Positions 34,943 to 46,500 of a stretch of 64,000 nucleotides of DNA are shown piece after piece. Within the stretch, counting starts at the first letter, position 1, and the number at the start of each line of letters is the position of its first letter. The notes beneath the pieces were generated by a model. That model was not told the origin of the DNA. It searched no databases and saw only the letters and a list, made by a program, of their open reading frames with translations. Source of the stretch: Marsupella aquatica (lineage: Eukaryota > Marchantiophyta); assembly GCA_973895155.1 (NCBI GenBank), contig OZ316895.1, forward strand, positions 17,050,001-17,114,000. The letters are read 5' to 3'. A program made the position numbers and the translations under genes.

Positions 34943-37314
34943 CTAAGACCATTGTTATTTTGGCCCACTGTCTGTCTGCCTAGGCCGGTCCCCCTCTCTC
35001 CCGAAGTTGATTTGATCTCCGTCCCGTGGACTCCCTTCTCATCCACTCCTTTCCTAGGTCCCCGGTCCAAATTGTTGTTGGTGTTAAGCTTGGATTGTTC
35101 ATAAGTGAGCATCCTCGGTCCAGTGCCGTCGGGTCTTTCTGTGACATGGTACGGAATTTCTTTCGGGAGAATTTCAGCCATTCTTTTATCACTGGCGAAG
35201 GTTGGGACAGCCCCAGTATGGGTACTCTTCCTGGTTTTTTTGGGTTGCTGTCGTGCTGGTGTGCCAGTCTTTGTTGGGGATGATTCCTTGCCTGATCCCC
35301 CAACATTTGGTGGGGATTGTGCTGCTTTCCTAGCGTTCTTCACTACCTCAGTATCCATAGGTTCCGCTCCCTCAGTTTCCGAAAAGCTGACCACAAAACC
35401 CGGGGGTATCAGGTCCATAGTTGCTGAAATATTACTGGGAATAGCAGGTTTCGAGCCTTCTTCACCTGGCTCCATACTGGCTTGCTGCCTGAGGTTGCCG
35501 GGTGGGGTTCCTGTGTGGATCCTTAAGTTTCCTGCTTCGTTTCCCACTCCTGTCTCCATCATAGCCGGATTGGACGCTGGAGCGATCTCCCCTTCTTCCA
35601 GATCATTCAACATAGCCAGAGCACCAAAAGGGTTCTCACTCTGCCCAAGATTCGTTGCTGTTTCTCTTGCACCCTGCTTCCCTTTGTGTGAAGCCCTGGT
35701 TTTCACTATTGTGTACCCTTCTGTGTCTCTTTGCTCCTGCAGGATCCCCTGTTTGTCTGTTGGTGTGGGGGGTGACAATTCTGGCTGCTGTCTTGCTGGG
35801 CTCTTTCTCAAGCTGGGCTTGTTGGGGCAGTATCTTGCAATGTGTCCTCTCTGCTTGCAAGCAAAGCAAGCGTCTGGCAACGTCCTGTATATAACATCCA
35901 CCCTGTATCTACCAACTCCTGGTATTGTCAGATCAATATATTCTACTAGATCCTCATTCAGGTTGCAAAGCACACATCCACGTATATGTGAGAATTTGCT
36001 TCTAGCCCTAGCAGTCTGTGCATACAGCACCTTACCAACTCTAGCTAGCATTTGATTAGCATAGTACTCAAAGGCTGGGTTGAGCAAAGGAAGATCTACC
36101 CACACGGGTGCTTTAGTGGATCTCATTGCTTTGGCATCAAAATCAGGTGTCCACGGCATAGCAATGACCATCTTCCTGCCCATGCTAAGATAAGGCTCAA
36201 GTAGAATCGAGGTTTGGTCCTCTGGAGTGGATACCACAATCAGAAAAGTGTACCTAGCCAATACTTTGATTTGTTCAATGGCAATATTCATTCGAAGCCC
36301 AAAGACCTCGTGGGCCCATTCTTCAAAGTAGTCTCTTGATGGGTTGAAATCTACTGTATACATTATGATCCCCCTATTTTGTAAATGCAGGATACGACTC
36401 GCTACAATATTCTTTTCTACAACCAAAATTTCTGACCTCATTCCTGGTGTTGGATGCTCTGGGACCTGCGGCAGATGCGCCAGTTGCTCTCGCAGATCTT
36501 CATTGGATACATATATCCCGGCTTCTTTATCGAGGTTGTTATCGTAAGGGTTATCCTCCTCCTCCTCCTCCACTTGAAAGTCCACCAGGTCATCGTCTTC
36601 CGCTGGATCCCACACTGGGTCTTTGAACCCAAAGCTACCCCCCCTTTGTTGGCTAGTGCCAGCTGCTGCCATTGCGTACGAGCTTGCATTTTCCTCTGCC
36701 TGATGCGCCTGCCCTCTATATGATATTCCATCCTGGCAATCATGTGTGCGTGGGCTTCCGTTGTTGTCTCTGGCTGTGCCACTAAGGGGAATAATTACCT
36801 CCGAGCACATAGTGTCCTTGCTCAGCAATCCTTGGGCCCCATGCTGGCCTGCTGCCAAAGGCCTTGATGTGTGTTCAGGCTTCCCTAAGATTCTCTGCTC
36901 TTTTCTGGTTGCTTTAAGTTGCGCAGTGCTCAGGTGTGTGGCTCCTGCAAGGGTGGGTTCCACTTGCCTTGTGATTGGTGCCCTGCCTACGTTGCTTCCT
37001 TTTCTTCCCACATTGTGAGTAGTCAGCTCCCCATTTGTTTTCGCAGCTCCGTGATCTGACCTCCCCTGTGCAATTCCATTTACTGCATTTTTTTCCCCCC
37101 CACCAGACCAATCATTACCTTTGCTCTGGTCATGCCCTGTCAATTGCATCGTGCTCTCCCCCTGGTTGTACTCTTCTGACAATTGGATTTCCATGTCAGT
37201 GCTGCAGTTCTCTTTCCCTAGCGTGATATCTCTGCATGCACCTTGCTTGCTCAAGCTCATCTCTTCTATTCTAGTTGTGCTTCTTGCCATTCCGGATCGA
37301 TTTTCCTGACTCAT
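34939..37314 (-). CDS. LINE ORF1 nucleic-acid-binding protein
   Basis: This is an intact 791-residue frame. The first ~250 residues are low-complexity and polar, with an acidic stretch (VEEEEEDNPYDNN). Residues about 300-480 resemble the DUF4283-type domain of plant LINE ORF1 proteins (e.g. RILHLQNRGIIMYTVDF, KAPVWVDLPLLNP). A CCHC zinc knuckle follows (Cys483, Cys486, His491, Cys496). The C-terminal 290 residues are again polar and probably disordered. The protein is expected to coat the LINE RNA. The stop codon overlaps the ORF2 start. Confidence 0.85.
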   Translation of the reverse strand: MSQENRSGMARSTTRIEEMSLSKQGACRDITLGKENCSTDMEIQLSEEYNQGESTMQLTGHDQSKGNDWSGGGEKNAVNGIAQGRSDHGAAKTNGELTTHNVGRKGSNVGRAPITRQVEPTLAGATHLSTAQLKATRKEQRILGKPEHTSRPLAAGQHGAQGLLSKDTMCSEVIIPLSGTARDNNGSPRTHDCQDGISYRGQAHQAEENASSYAMAAAGTSQQRGGSFGFKDPVWDPAEDDDLVDFQVEEEEEDNPYDNNLDKEAGIYVSNEDLREQLAHLPQVPEHPTPGMRSEILVVEKNIVASRILHLQNRGIIMYTVDFNPSRDYFEEWAHEVFGLRMNIAIEQIKVLARYTFLIVVSTPEDQTSILLEPYLSMGRKMVIAMPWTPDFDAKAMRSTKAPVWVDLPLLNPAFEYYANQMLARVGKVLYAQTARARSKFSHIRGCVLCNLNEDLVEYIDLTIPGVGRYRVDVIYRTLPDACFACKQRGHIARYCPNKPSLRKSPARQQPELSPPTPTDKQGILQEQRDTEGYTIVKTRASHKGKQGARETATNLGQSENPFGALAMLNDLEEGEIAPASNPAMMETGVGNEAGNLRIHTGTPPGNLRQQASMEPGEEGSKPAIPSNISATMDLIPPGFVVSFSETEGAEPMDTEVVKNARKAAQSPPNVGGSGKESSPTKTGTPARQQPKKTRKSTHTGAVPTFASDKRMAEILPKEIPYHVTERPDGTGPRMLTYEQSKLNTNNNLDRGPRKGVDEKGVHGTEIKSTSGERGTGLGRQTVGQNNNGLR

Positions 37315-37434
37315 CCCCCCTCACATACACCGCACCACAGCCTGGGATCCGTCGAAGCGCTTCCCTACGGGAGCGCCATCGCCATCCTCATTTCGTGCTG
37401 GAGTCTCTTTTCCTGTCCGTGGTAACATAAGGCC

Positions 37435-37449
37435 GCCATGCAATGATCT
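37435..37449. repeat. LINE target-site duplication, right copy
   Basis: Identical to 30594-30608. It marks the 5' end of the element at 37434. Confidence 0.9.
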
Positions 37450-37454
37450 AGAGA

Positions 37455-37800
37455 GGGATATTTGATTTACTACGAATGTGCTTCCTTGTGTTGCCTCGCA
37501 GAGCATTGGATTCACTTTGAACATGAATCGCTTATGCTCTTAGCTGTCTGTAGCAGTTTACTTAGTTAAGACTCAAGTTCAAGGACTTGGCCAACAGCGA
37601 GACAAGGTTATAACGGTGCTTTCTGCAGAAGCAACTGATGTATCGAAAATCCTATGAACAGTAACGAAATTTGATTATAAGCCGCTACATTTGATAAGTT
37701 GCGAAAATGCTTCCTTGCTGCCTCGCGGATCATTGGATTCATTTTGAACACGAAGCCCGGATGCTGTTCGCGTCTGTAGCAGCCTTCTCGTTGAAAACTC
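37455..37800. repeat. Direct repeat, about 229-bp period
   Basis: TGCTTCCTTG then GCCTCGC(A/G)GA, CATTGGATTCA, TTTTGAACA and GTCTGTAGCAG occur at about 37479-37555 and 37708-37783. The preceding TTTGATT blocks also match. The pair directly follows the LINE insertion site. Confidence 0.7.
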
Positions 37801-39650
37801 ATGTCTTCCAGCACTTTGGGCTGGTGGAGTAGCCAGGGATGGTTGGTTTCCCCTCGAAACGGAAGAAAGGAAAGGTCGTTTGATTATAAGGGCGTGAGTG
37901 TCAAAGACCTAGCATCCTCAGTTGGTGCTAAAGCCTGCAGTGATCACGAAGGTTTGTTTTGTTTCTGGGAATTCTCTGCGCAACACGATCTGCCCAAAGA
38001 GCAGCCGCCAAGTTATAGTTTACTAGGGGCTCAATTCCTAGCATGATGATCTTGTTGGCTCAAACAAATCTGATGCTAGAGAGAAAAAAGGGCTTAAGTC
38101 CTATCATGAGGACCTGTATTGCATCAATTGAATCTGATGCTCGAAAGAAAAAAACCTTGTTGAAGTGATTACCAATTCTCAGAGCATATAATTACGTCGA
38201 TTCCTGCCTTCGAATATGTCAGGAAACCTACCTCACAGCATATAATTATGTCGATTCCCGCCTTCGAATAGGAAGATGACATAATTGTCCCGCTTCCCGA
38301 CAAGGAAGCGCGAACGTTAGCCCGTCCCAAAGCACTTCTACACTCTGACGATTTGTAAAGTTCCCGTCGTCACGACACTCGCTCGACTCTGATTCAGTCA
38401 CTAACGTACATCCACAACACAGTCATTCCCAGTTCCTTTCATCATCAGCAAGATCCGCGGAAACCATTGCCCCGTCTATGCACTGAGGACCTTGATTTGA
38501 TCAGAACTCTGGAATCTGAGAGCCAGCGGAGGTCCGCACGACTAGACAAAATTTTGTAGGATTTCCCCCACACGAGAGCTCAGAGTAGCTCACACCCCTC
38601 ACCGCTGATTTCTATGTCTCCTTATTTTAGCTAGTGGATAGAATGTATGTACAGTCCCTGAAGCGGGTGTGCAAACATTCATTTCACTCCCAGGTACGGA
38701 CATGATTCTGCATGACTGTAAGCCGGATCCTGAACATGAAAAGTTGAGTCGTGTGTTATGCAGACTGTAGGTGAAACTATTGTATAATTATTTCATCCGT
38801 CCACGAAAACGTCGGAAACTGGGAAGGCCGTGTTTTCCGTTCAAACAGCACACATCACTCAACCTACATGCGCACGAACCGATCATTCAATGCGGGAAGT
38901 TCCACTTAACCTCATAATTACTGAATGGGAAGCACGCACGGCCAAGCCCTGATGTATCGTTCCCACTACTGTGGAGGGAACCAGCACGGAAAGTAAGTTT
39001 TTAGACGAGACATCGCATTAATGATATCTCTGTGTTCCCTTTGTTGTGCATTTGTGCAAGGCGCCGGAATGGAGACTGAATCACTGAATGTTTCCAACCT
39101 CTGCCCTTGCCCATACTGACCTTGGAACGCATGAGTTCTGAAATGGACAGAGTGCGGCTTGAGTAAAGTGGTAAAGCTAATGGTACCGAGATGTTCATGT
39201 GCGCAATTGTGCATGGCAAGCAATGCCAACTGGAAGAAGATTGCGTTGTACGCACTACGGCAGCAGCAAAGTTACAAGCACGAGGCGAGAGGATAACGCC
39301 GATAAATTGGCGGTGGCATGACCTACAGTAGCTTCGAAGGCTTGCCTGATTGGTTGATTCTCCATCTTCGTAAGTTTAAACGTGAAAAAGGTTGCATTCG
39401 CTCCGTGCCTCGCTTGGTGGACCATGTTGGTGGTGGGCTAGCGGAAGAGCGGAAGAGAAGGAAACAAGAAAGGAGGAAAAAGTACGACCGATAGGTCCGA
39501 ACCTCCTGTTGTACTTGACCGCATCTCCGTTAGCCCTCATCTCTTATGTACACATTGTTTAAACGCTCGCTCGTAAACTCTGATATGTCAGCAGTGAGTG
39601 GCTTGTGTTGCACTGATGATTCTCGTTCGCTTCCCGAGTTTCCATCCTCC
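37801..39650. other. Intergenic DNA with small direct repeats
   Basis: No gene is supported. AGCATATAATTACGTCGATT plus CCTGCCTTCGAATA is repeated at about 38182-38215 and 38237-38270. A related pair of ~60-bp units around ATCTGATGCT lies at about 38040-38155. Confidence 0.55.
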
Positions 39651-40953
39651 CTCATCACCAAGTGTAGTTTGTTATTATTATTATTATTGTACTCTACTTT
39701 AAGATGAGAATGAAAGCCAGCGACCCTTTGTCGTTGGACACTCGGCTTTGTCGATTTCTTTCTTGCAACTGATGAGCAAGAAGAGTCGGGAAATTTGACT
39801 ACCTTCTACGAGTGTTGCTAGAGGGTGGGAACGGAAGAGAGTGAGGCGCGAGGAAGAGGAAGAGGAAGATCTAATTGACTGACTTTGCGTCGGTCGTCGT
39901 TCTTTATTCTGCTCGATTCATGGGGAATCGATGGAACGAAAAGTTTCTGATCGACATACAAACAAACAAACAGACTATTTCTGTTCCTTAGTTCAGGGAA
40001 TACAGAGACGAGATCCGATGCTGGGTCGCGCGCCAATTAGGTACGGTTGATAAGTGCTCTTGACGAGGAGGAACAGAGAGGGGTGGAGGAGGACGAACAT
40101 AGGAGGAGCAGAATCAAGAAGGTGGTTTGGTTGTAACGCGGGATACGCACCCGTAGTGTAGTTTCGTTGAAGAAGGCAAGCAGGAAGGTAGGCCCGGTGC
40201 GAGTGTGGGCTGCGCGTGTCCCTCCCGCTTGTTCATCCGCACGGGGACGGATTTGCTCGCTCGCTCGCTCTCAATGCAGTCCTCACTCACTTACACGGTC
40301 GAAATTTGAGTGAATTATTGTGCTGTCTTGTTCTTTCCTCGGCGAAAGACGAAGACGAAGACTTCCGTGCTGCTTGATGGTTGCCGTTTCTGCCTCTGGT
40401 CTTTCTATCTCCTTCTGTCTCTCTCTCCAGGCATTAGGGTTTGAATTGGTGTTGCTCGCTGACTCAGAGGGGAAGGGACGGGACACTTTCAGACAGACGT
40501 GGTCGAGTGAAGAGCACAGCAAACCATGATGAAGGAGTTGTGAAAGGAGAGACTATCCGTCCTGTGAACGCACGGCTCCTCCTTCGTTTTGATCGCGTTG
40601 CTGCTCTGGTGTTTTCACATGAGGCGCTTCATCCGTGAAGGTGACCGACTGACCGACCAATTGTGTACTTTATCAGCACTACAATAGGGAGGTGGTGGTG
40701 CAAATTGGTCAGCGACAGCATCCGAATACAGGGAGAAATAAGCAGCTTTGGACAGTGCGGACCAAGAAGATCAAACATAGTGGGCAGACAGATTGGAAAG
40801 AAGGAATAGATTACGAGGAGCAGATTACGAGGAACATAGGCAGGAGGGTTCAGAACAGAAAGTCTAGGAGGGAAGTTAAAAGCAAGCAAGATAGATACGG
40901 AAGGGCAACTGGCAGCTCCTCCGGCGACAGAGGGTGGAGCGAGATTAGAACCA
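39651..40953 (+). promoter_or_regulatory. Probable promoter and long leader of the AHL gene
   Basis: The region has an ATT microsatellite (about 39674-39690), CT-rich stretches (40380-40440) and GCTC-rich DNA (40256-40272). From about 40700 the plus strand is purine-rich up to the AHL start. Several short upstream open frames are present. No TATA box or transcription start was fixed, so the leader may be several hundred bases long. Confidence 0.4.
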
Positions 40954-41640
40954 ATGGCGTCTCCTCCACCTCCGGTCGCTCCTCTGTTGCAACAAGAGGC
41001 CCCGCTGAAGAGAAAGCGAGGACGGCCGAGGAAATACTCTCGCCCGGAGGACGGCCCGATTCAACTCGGCGTGGTGATCGCTACTCCGGCACAGCTGCGT
41101 CCAATTGCCCCCAAGCCAGAACAGTTCTCTTCAGGAGAAAAGCGCGGACGTGGACGACCTCCAGGTTCTGGGAAGAAGAGCAACCCGCTATTCTCCTTGC
41201 CATCGGCCAAATTAGCGATCCAATCAGCAGGCACGGGAGCAGGAGCAGCAGCCCGTGCTGCTGCAGCAGGTCATGGCTTCACCCCGCGAGTGATCACCGT
41301 TCCCGTGGGGGAGGATGTGGCAGGCAAAATCTTGGGCTTCTCGCAGCAAGGGCCCCGAGCGGTGTGCGTTATGTCTGCCAATGGCTCCATCTCGAGTGTC
41401 ACACTGCGTCATGATTCGTCGTTTGGAGGAAACACGACGTACGAGGGGAAGTATGAAATCCTTTCCCTCTCAGGTTCGTTCCTGTTCAGTGATGTTGGAG
41501 GTACTCGTAGCAGGAGTGGCGGTCTGAGTGTGTCGTTAGCCGCCGCAGATGGAAAAGTGGTAGGTGGGAGCGTGTCGGGCTTGCTCGTAGCTGCCACCCC
41601 CGTGCAGATTGTGGTGGGAAGCTTCACTCCGACTGGCTAG
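40954..41640 (+). CDS. AT-hook motif nuclear-localized (AHL) protein
   Basis: This encodes 228 residues in one exon. AHL proteins bind AT-rich DNA in the minor groove and act in the nucleus as chromatin and transcription regulators, forming trimers through the PPC domain. Two AT-hooks are present: RGRPRKY at 22-28 and RGRPPGSGKK at 66-75. The PPC/DUF296 domain (about 109-224) has FTPRVITVPVGEDV, SFSQQGPRAVCVMSANG-type text and GKYEIL at 165-170, where Arabidopsis has GRFEIL. Two hooks and this PPC wording fit the clade that in Arabidopsis has introns, yet this gene has none. The protein ends four residues after the PPC core (SFTPTG) and lacks the usual C-terminal tail. The start ATG is in good context (ACCAATGGC). 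Confidence 0.9.
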   Translation: MASPPPPVAPLLQQEAPLKRKRGRPRKYSRPEDGPIQLGVVIATPAQLRPIAPKPEQFSSGEKRGRGRPPGSGKKSNPLFSLPSAKLAIQSAGTGAGAAARAAAAGHGFTPRVITVPVGEDVAGKILGFSQQGPRAVCVMSANGSISSVTLRHDSSFGGNTTYEGKYEILSLSGSFLFSDVGGTRSRSGGLSVSLAAADGKVVGGSVSGLLVAATPVQIVVGSFTPTG

Positions 41641-43560
41641 CTGCAGAGCCGCGGCGTACACTAGCGTGCCACATTACAATATCCAGCCAATCAACTGACA
41701 AATCAAGTTAATACGTAGACGGCGGGAGGTTTTCATGTGATCTGTGCAAAAGTGATGGGAGCCTGAGATAGTCGGAGATGTTAGTCAGTGTATAGACCGA
41801 GTACACTCTCGGATCTCATCATTCTTGAAAGAGTCATAAGGCGAAGAATATGTAGAAGAGGCGTCTTTCAAATTGCGATGTGCAGGGAGAGAAATCTTTC
41901 CGGAGAGTGATGATACCTTCCGTGGGTGAAAAAAATTGAAAGGCTCGAGAGAGTCGATAGATAGACAAAGAAAGGCTCCAATCCAGAAAGGAGAGACATA
42001 CACACAGGGTAGGAAGAATGATCAATTGGTTTAGAACAGGTCATCTTAACAGCAGCTCGTGTAGCTGTACTTAGGTAAGTCAGACATCCGCGTGGCTCGG
42101 GTATGAAGAAAGCCGCATGTCAGTAGGTAGTGTATAAAAAAGGCATTCATTCATTCTACACTCCCTCGCTTGTCAACACTTGTCGGGCTGATGGATTCAT
42201 AGCTCTTTCCGAGATCTCCTGTAATTATTTGTCGGGCTGACGAGAGGGAGAACATACCAGTGGCTCCACTGCAGGAAACTGATGGCGACGTTTTTGACAG
42301 TAGTGCAAACAGTCTGTACCATGTAATTCCTTTTGGCCTAGGAAGCAAAGGAATTGTGGCCCTTAGATGTTCACCACGAATCTAATCACGAAGCGAGTGG
42401 TTGCATGCAGATCGAGGATTGTAGCTTCGTTCGTTCGCCCAAAATACCAAAGTCATCGGAATGACCACCTTTTCCAGTTTCTCAGACTTTGCGATCCGCC
42501 TTCATCACGCATCGTCAACCAAAAGCTAGGTCCTCCTCCCCTCTCTTGACGCACGAAAGATGAGAAGATCGGAAGGCCCGGATAAATTAGGGGCTAGTGT
42601 GTAGGACCAGTCCGAATTGCGGCGGGGAGATGGATATGGTAATAAAACTTTCAAGACGAGTGAAGTCTGCGCAATTTGCTAGGGACTGATCAGGGCAAGG
42701 TTGGATTGAGTAATCTACCAAATTACAACTCCATGCCCTCGGATTAAGTCTCTACTCTCCAGGCTAGATTCTTTCATTCTCTTCCGCCTGATTAATCGAG
42801 TCTGGACAGTCTTGACATTCTTCCCTTCCCGGGCTTTGGAATTTGGATATGAATTACGTGACCGAAGCTTTCCGAAGACATAGTCTGTCTGAAGTTCGCG
42901 ACTTCGTGGCAGCAATTCCGCGGATTCGTAATTAATGTGCACAAACGTATCTGTACTTGCTTGATTGTTGTCCCCTCACGCCCGCCATAACGCACGGTAT
43001 CCTCCTGCATACTTGAAAGCCGCAATCTCGTACTGTACTGCCCTACAAAAAGGAAGTAGCGCAAGTTACGACAAACAATTCGGGGTGAAAACGCGAGGTT
43101 GAGGATATGGCCGTTGACGGAGTACAGACCCTCAAAGCCTCCCTGCTGTATGTGTATCAAGAAGGTATACAATGACACAGACGTGATGCGGTCATTCCAA
43201 GGCTAGTACTGTACACCAGATCCCAGCGAAAGACCATAAAAGCGATATACTCAGTTGAACTGCGATTTTCAAAATGTCAAATATCTTGTCTGGTATGAAA
43301 ATTACAAACTGTCGTTCTGTCGACCACTGTGCAAGCAATACGAGGCTTCCAATGTTAAGCACAACAACACCCCGGCACTGCTTCAGGTCACGAAATAGTA
43401 CGGCCATTGCCGACAGCCGGAGTAGGGAATGGACTTCGTCCCCTTTTCTGCTGACGTCGACTATCTTCAGAACGGGCGGATTGCTTCGTCACTCTCTGAA
43501 TGACAACTGAACAATTTTACAGAAGAGAGTGCTACTCCTTTACATTTGTTGCTCCTGTAC
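41641..43560. other. Intergenic DNA between convergent genes
   Basis: The AHL gene ends at the left edge and the minus-strand channel gene ends at the right edge, so both 3' UTRs lie here. No gene or strong repeat is seen. A short CTTGTCGGGCTGA-type duplication is at about 42180 and 42228. Confidence 0.5.
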
Positions 43561-46500
43561 TTAATTAGTCTCTACAACTTCTGGCGAAGCTATTGCGGGA
43601 ATAATTGAGCCGAATTGGGAATTGCTGCCGATCGCGGCACCTTCGGAGATGATCAACTCTGCGATGTGCACCAAGATGGATTGCTGCACCTTGTAGAACT
43701 CCGATCCTCCCTGCAGACCATGCAAACGTGATGGAAAAGAAAATAGTTCAATTCGGCATCTACTGACCAACTTGGTATGCAAATTTATTGCATCACCATG
43801 AATCACGGAACATGACTCGCTAGCCGAAATATTGTCGCCCATAGTACATTGAAAAGATTCTTCTCAGTTTCCCAGCTCACTATTCAATTCACTACCTTTG
43901 GGTGGTATTCTCAGCTCATTTTCCGTTCCTTTCCTCGTTTGGCTTGAAGTACGATAGTTTTCTCAGCTCAGTCGTCAGTTATTTTCCGCCTCTGCATTAT
44001 ACACGCTTCTCAGCTCAATATTAAATTATTTCTTCTCCTTTGCCTTCAAGAGGTTTTCTCAGATAAGTTTTCGTTCTGTCCTCGTGGAAGTACTCTAGTT
44101 TCTCAGCTTAGTCGTCGGTTATTTCCTCCTTTGCATTTTCCATAGTTTTTCGCAGCTCAGTCTTGAGTTGCATCTTTTTCTTTCTTCTTTTTGGGGACTT
44201 GAAATGTTCTTTTGATCTGCTAATTCGCTTGTTCAGCTGAGTCTTCAGTTCTTTTCCTCCTGTATCTTTTCAGTAGTCAAGGATTGCCATGTGTCTTAGT
44301 TGAGCAGTTTAGATATAAACCTACAGCGATTTTGGATAGCTTTGCAAGGGAACATACCGCAGGTCGGAGAACGGCAGAGACAGCAATGATGCTATTACTA
44401 GCGTCGACACTCTTCAAGTAGCACACCGGTGTTGATCTATTGGTATCTACCTCCGGATGACTTTTCAAGAACTTGACAACCTCAGAGGTAATATGGTCGA
44501 CGAGGAAGATGTCTTGCATTCGAACTGGAAACTGAGCTTCCATCAATTTATTCGAGGCCCTCGAGTAGTTGGTGATTACCTGCATCCCGTCATCATCAGC
44601 ACTCCTATTAGTGTATTCATTCTTGTTTGGTTTCACTACTTTAACACAATCATCGGATGAACTACAGAGATTGTCTTGGGCTATTCGAGGAAGGGCTTGG
44701 ACTGCCCACAAGAACATAATAATGGTCAATCGAAAGGGGCAATCCTCACTTGGTTGATAAAATTCTGATTGGGTACGATCATAGGCACACGCTCCAAGCT
44801 CAGAATCTTTGTCTGGAGAAATCCAATATCTTGCACGTACCCAGAGAAGTTCCCTGTCTGCAAGTTGGTGCACCAGTAAGACAGGTTTTGTCAGAATATG
44901 GAGCCATATAGGATCTCAAAGACGGCCCACTGCACACGTATTCCTAACAACCTTCAGATGAGCTCGAACTCCAAACTCTACAATGCGATGGATGCCTACA
45001 TTCCTTTGGGCTGTTTTTTCATGACATTTGTCACACCAACAGAAGATGCTGTTGCAAATCAAATTTTGGATCGTTTCAAATGAATCCTCTGTCCAGATAG
45101 AAACGCTTGGCGGCAGATGTGAAACCAGCGACCAAAGATTTTTACATCTAGAGTGAAAACCAAGATTCGCAACCACTTCCAGACGAGAACGACTAAAATC
45201 AAATACAAAAGCATCACCCACCCCAATTTGATGATATCCAACGGGAAAACAAATTCTGGGAAATATTTGTGGCCGGAAGCGTCAAAAAATGAAAGAAAAT
45301 TGCACACCTTGATGCGTTCACCAATGACGAAGGGGCGGGTGATGAACAGTACAGCACCCCCAAAAAAATTGCTTACTATCTCCTTGGCTGCCAAACCGAG
45401 GGCAATTCCTGTTGCCAGAATATCAAAGAACATAAGTCCATAGTATGCTTTTGGAAATTACCTGTTTGTTCTATGAATTTTACTCGCGAGTGACAAAGAT
45501 TTAGAGCAGGAAAAAGTAGAGATTGCTACAGTTGACTATTTGCCTCCCTATTTGAGTTAACTGAGCTCCAACCTCTCATAACAGTGTCAAGCAAGTGTAA
45601 AGAGAGCAGCGTCACGCTTTGCATCTGTCTTGACGTGCCGACTTACCAGAAAAGCCTCCAACTGCAAGAAGAGAACGGAGAGCGAATCCGGTGACGTCCC
45701 CAATACAACTAGCTGCAACAAAGTACAGCAACAACGAAACGACCTTGTCGAAGGCAAATATACGTGGCTGCATCAGATAAGACATACAAATTTTTCAAAA
45801 TTAGCCACATGTTAACCCTCATAAATTGCAACGTGCACCATAGCAGTGTATGATTGAGAGAAATTTGGTATTTGACATTTGGCATTTGGAGCATGTGACA
45901 TTAACGAAAGCTGAAGAATTTGTTAAGGAATCAAAAGTAATTGGTAGAAGAAACTGACAGCATCCAGCCTGTACGTCGTAACGAGCCTATTGATGTAGAG
46001 AGCCTTCCACTTGAAAAAGAACCATGTGGTAGCAACAATTAGCCCTATTGCACGTATCTTCGCAGTTGAAAATTGTTCGAGCCTTAGCTTTAGCAGTGGA
46101 GCTGCAACATGACCTCTACAATTCAAAAAACACCCATTCACATTAACCAAAAATGAGAAACAGGAGCTGAAAAGCAGATTTCAAGTCTCTCCTTACATTC
46201 TATGGAAGGACACTGAACGAAAAATGAGAACCAAGGAGCTCATTTCAAAGCTGTCCTCATTGTTTAAAAAAGAATACCCTTTCACAGCAACAAAGGATGC
46301 TAGGAAACGTTAGGAGCATATTTCAAAACTAAGGAGAGAATTGTCTTTCTCCACCAAAATAGGCTAGGTACAGTTAGCTGATAAACCACTTACAGACGAG
46401 TTGTAGCCCAAACGACAATTAGAAGCCGCAATGGTTTGGTCATGGCCTCAAAGCTTGAATTTTCGTAGCATTCTTCAGGATGTTCCTTACGATCCGTGTT

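Larger units (their letters stand above)
30609..37434 (-). mobile_element. Full-length L1-type LINE retrotransposon
   Basis: The element is 6.8 kb. On the minus strand it has a ~120-bp 5' UTR, ORF1 (37314-34939), ORF2 (from 34942), a ~0.4-kb T/G-rich 3' UTR and an A-rich tail made of A runs separated by single G residues (plus strand 30609-30631). Perfect 15-bp target duplications flank it. ORF2 order is AP endonuclease, reverse transcriptase, then a zf-RVT-like Cys/His region, with no RNase H. Perfect target duplications and an open ORF1 suggest a fairly recent insertion. ORF2 is broken by about five frameshifts, so this copy cannot move on its own. Confidence 0.93.

Noticed and set aside
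35105-36055. Plus-strand frame of 316 codons within the LINE
   Set aside because: It is antisense to LINE ORF1, and its hydrophobic, Cys-rich text comes from the complementary strand of ORF1 codons.
40692-41414. Plus-strand frame of 240 codons overlapping the AHL gene
   Set aside because: It runs through the leader and into the AHL gene in another frame. The AHL frame carries the conserved domains.
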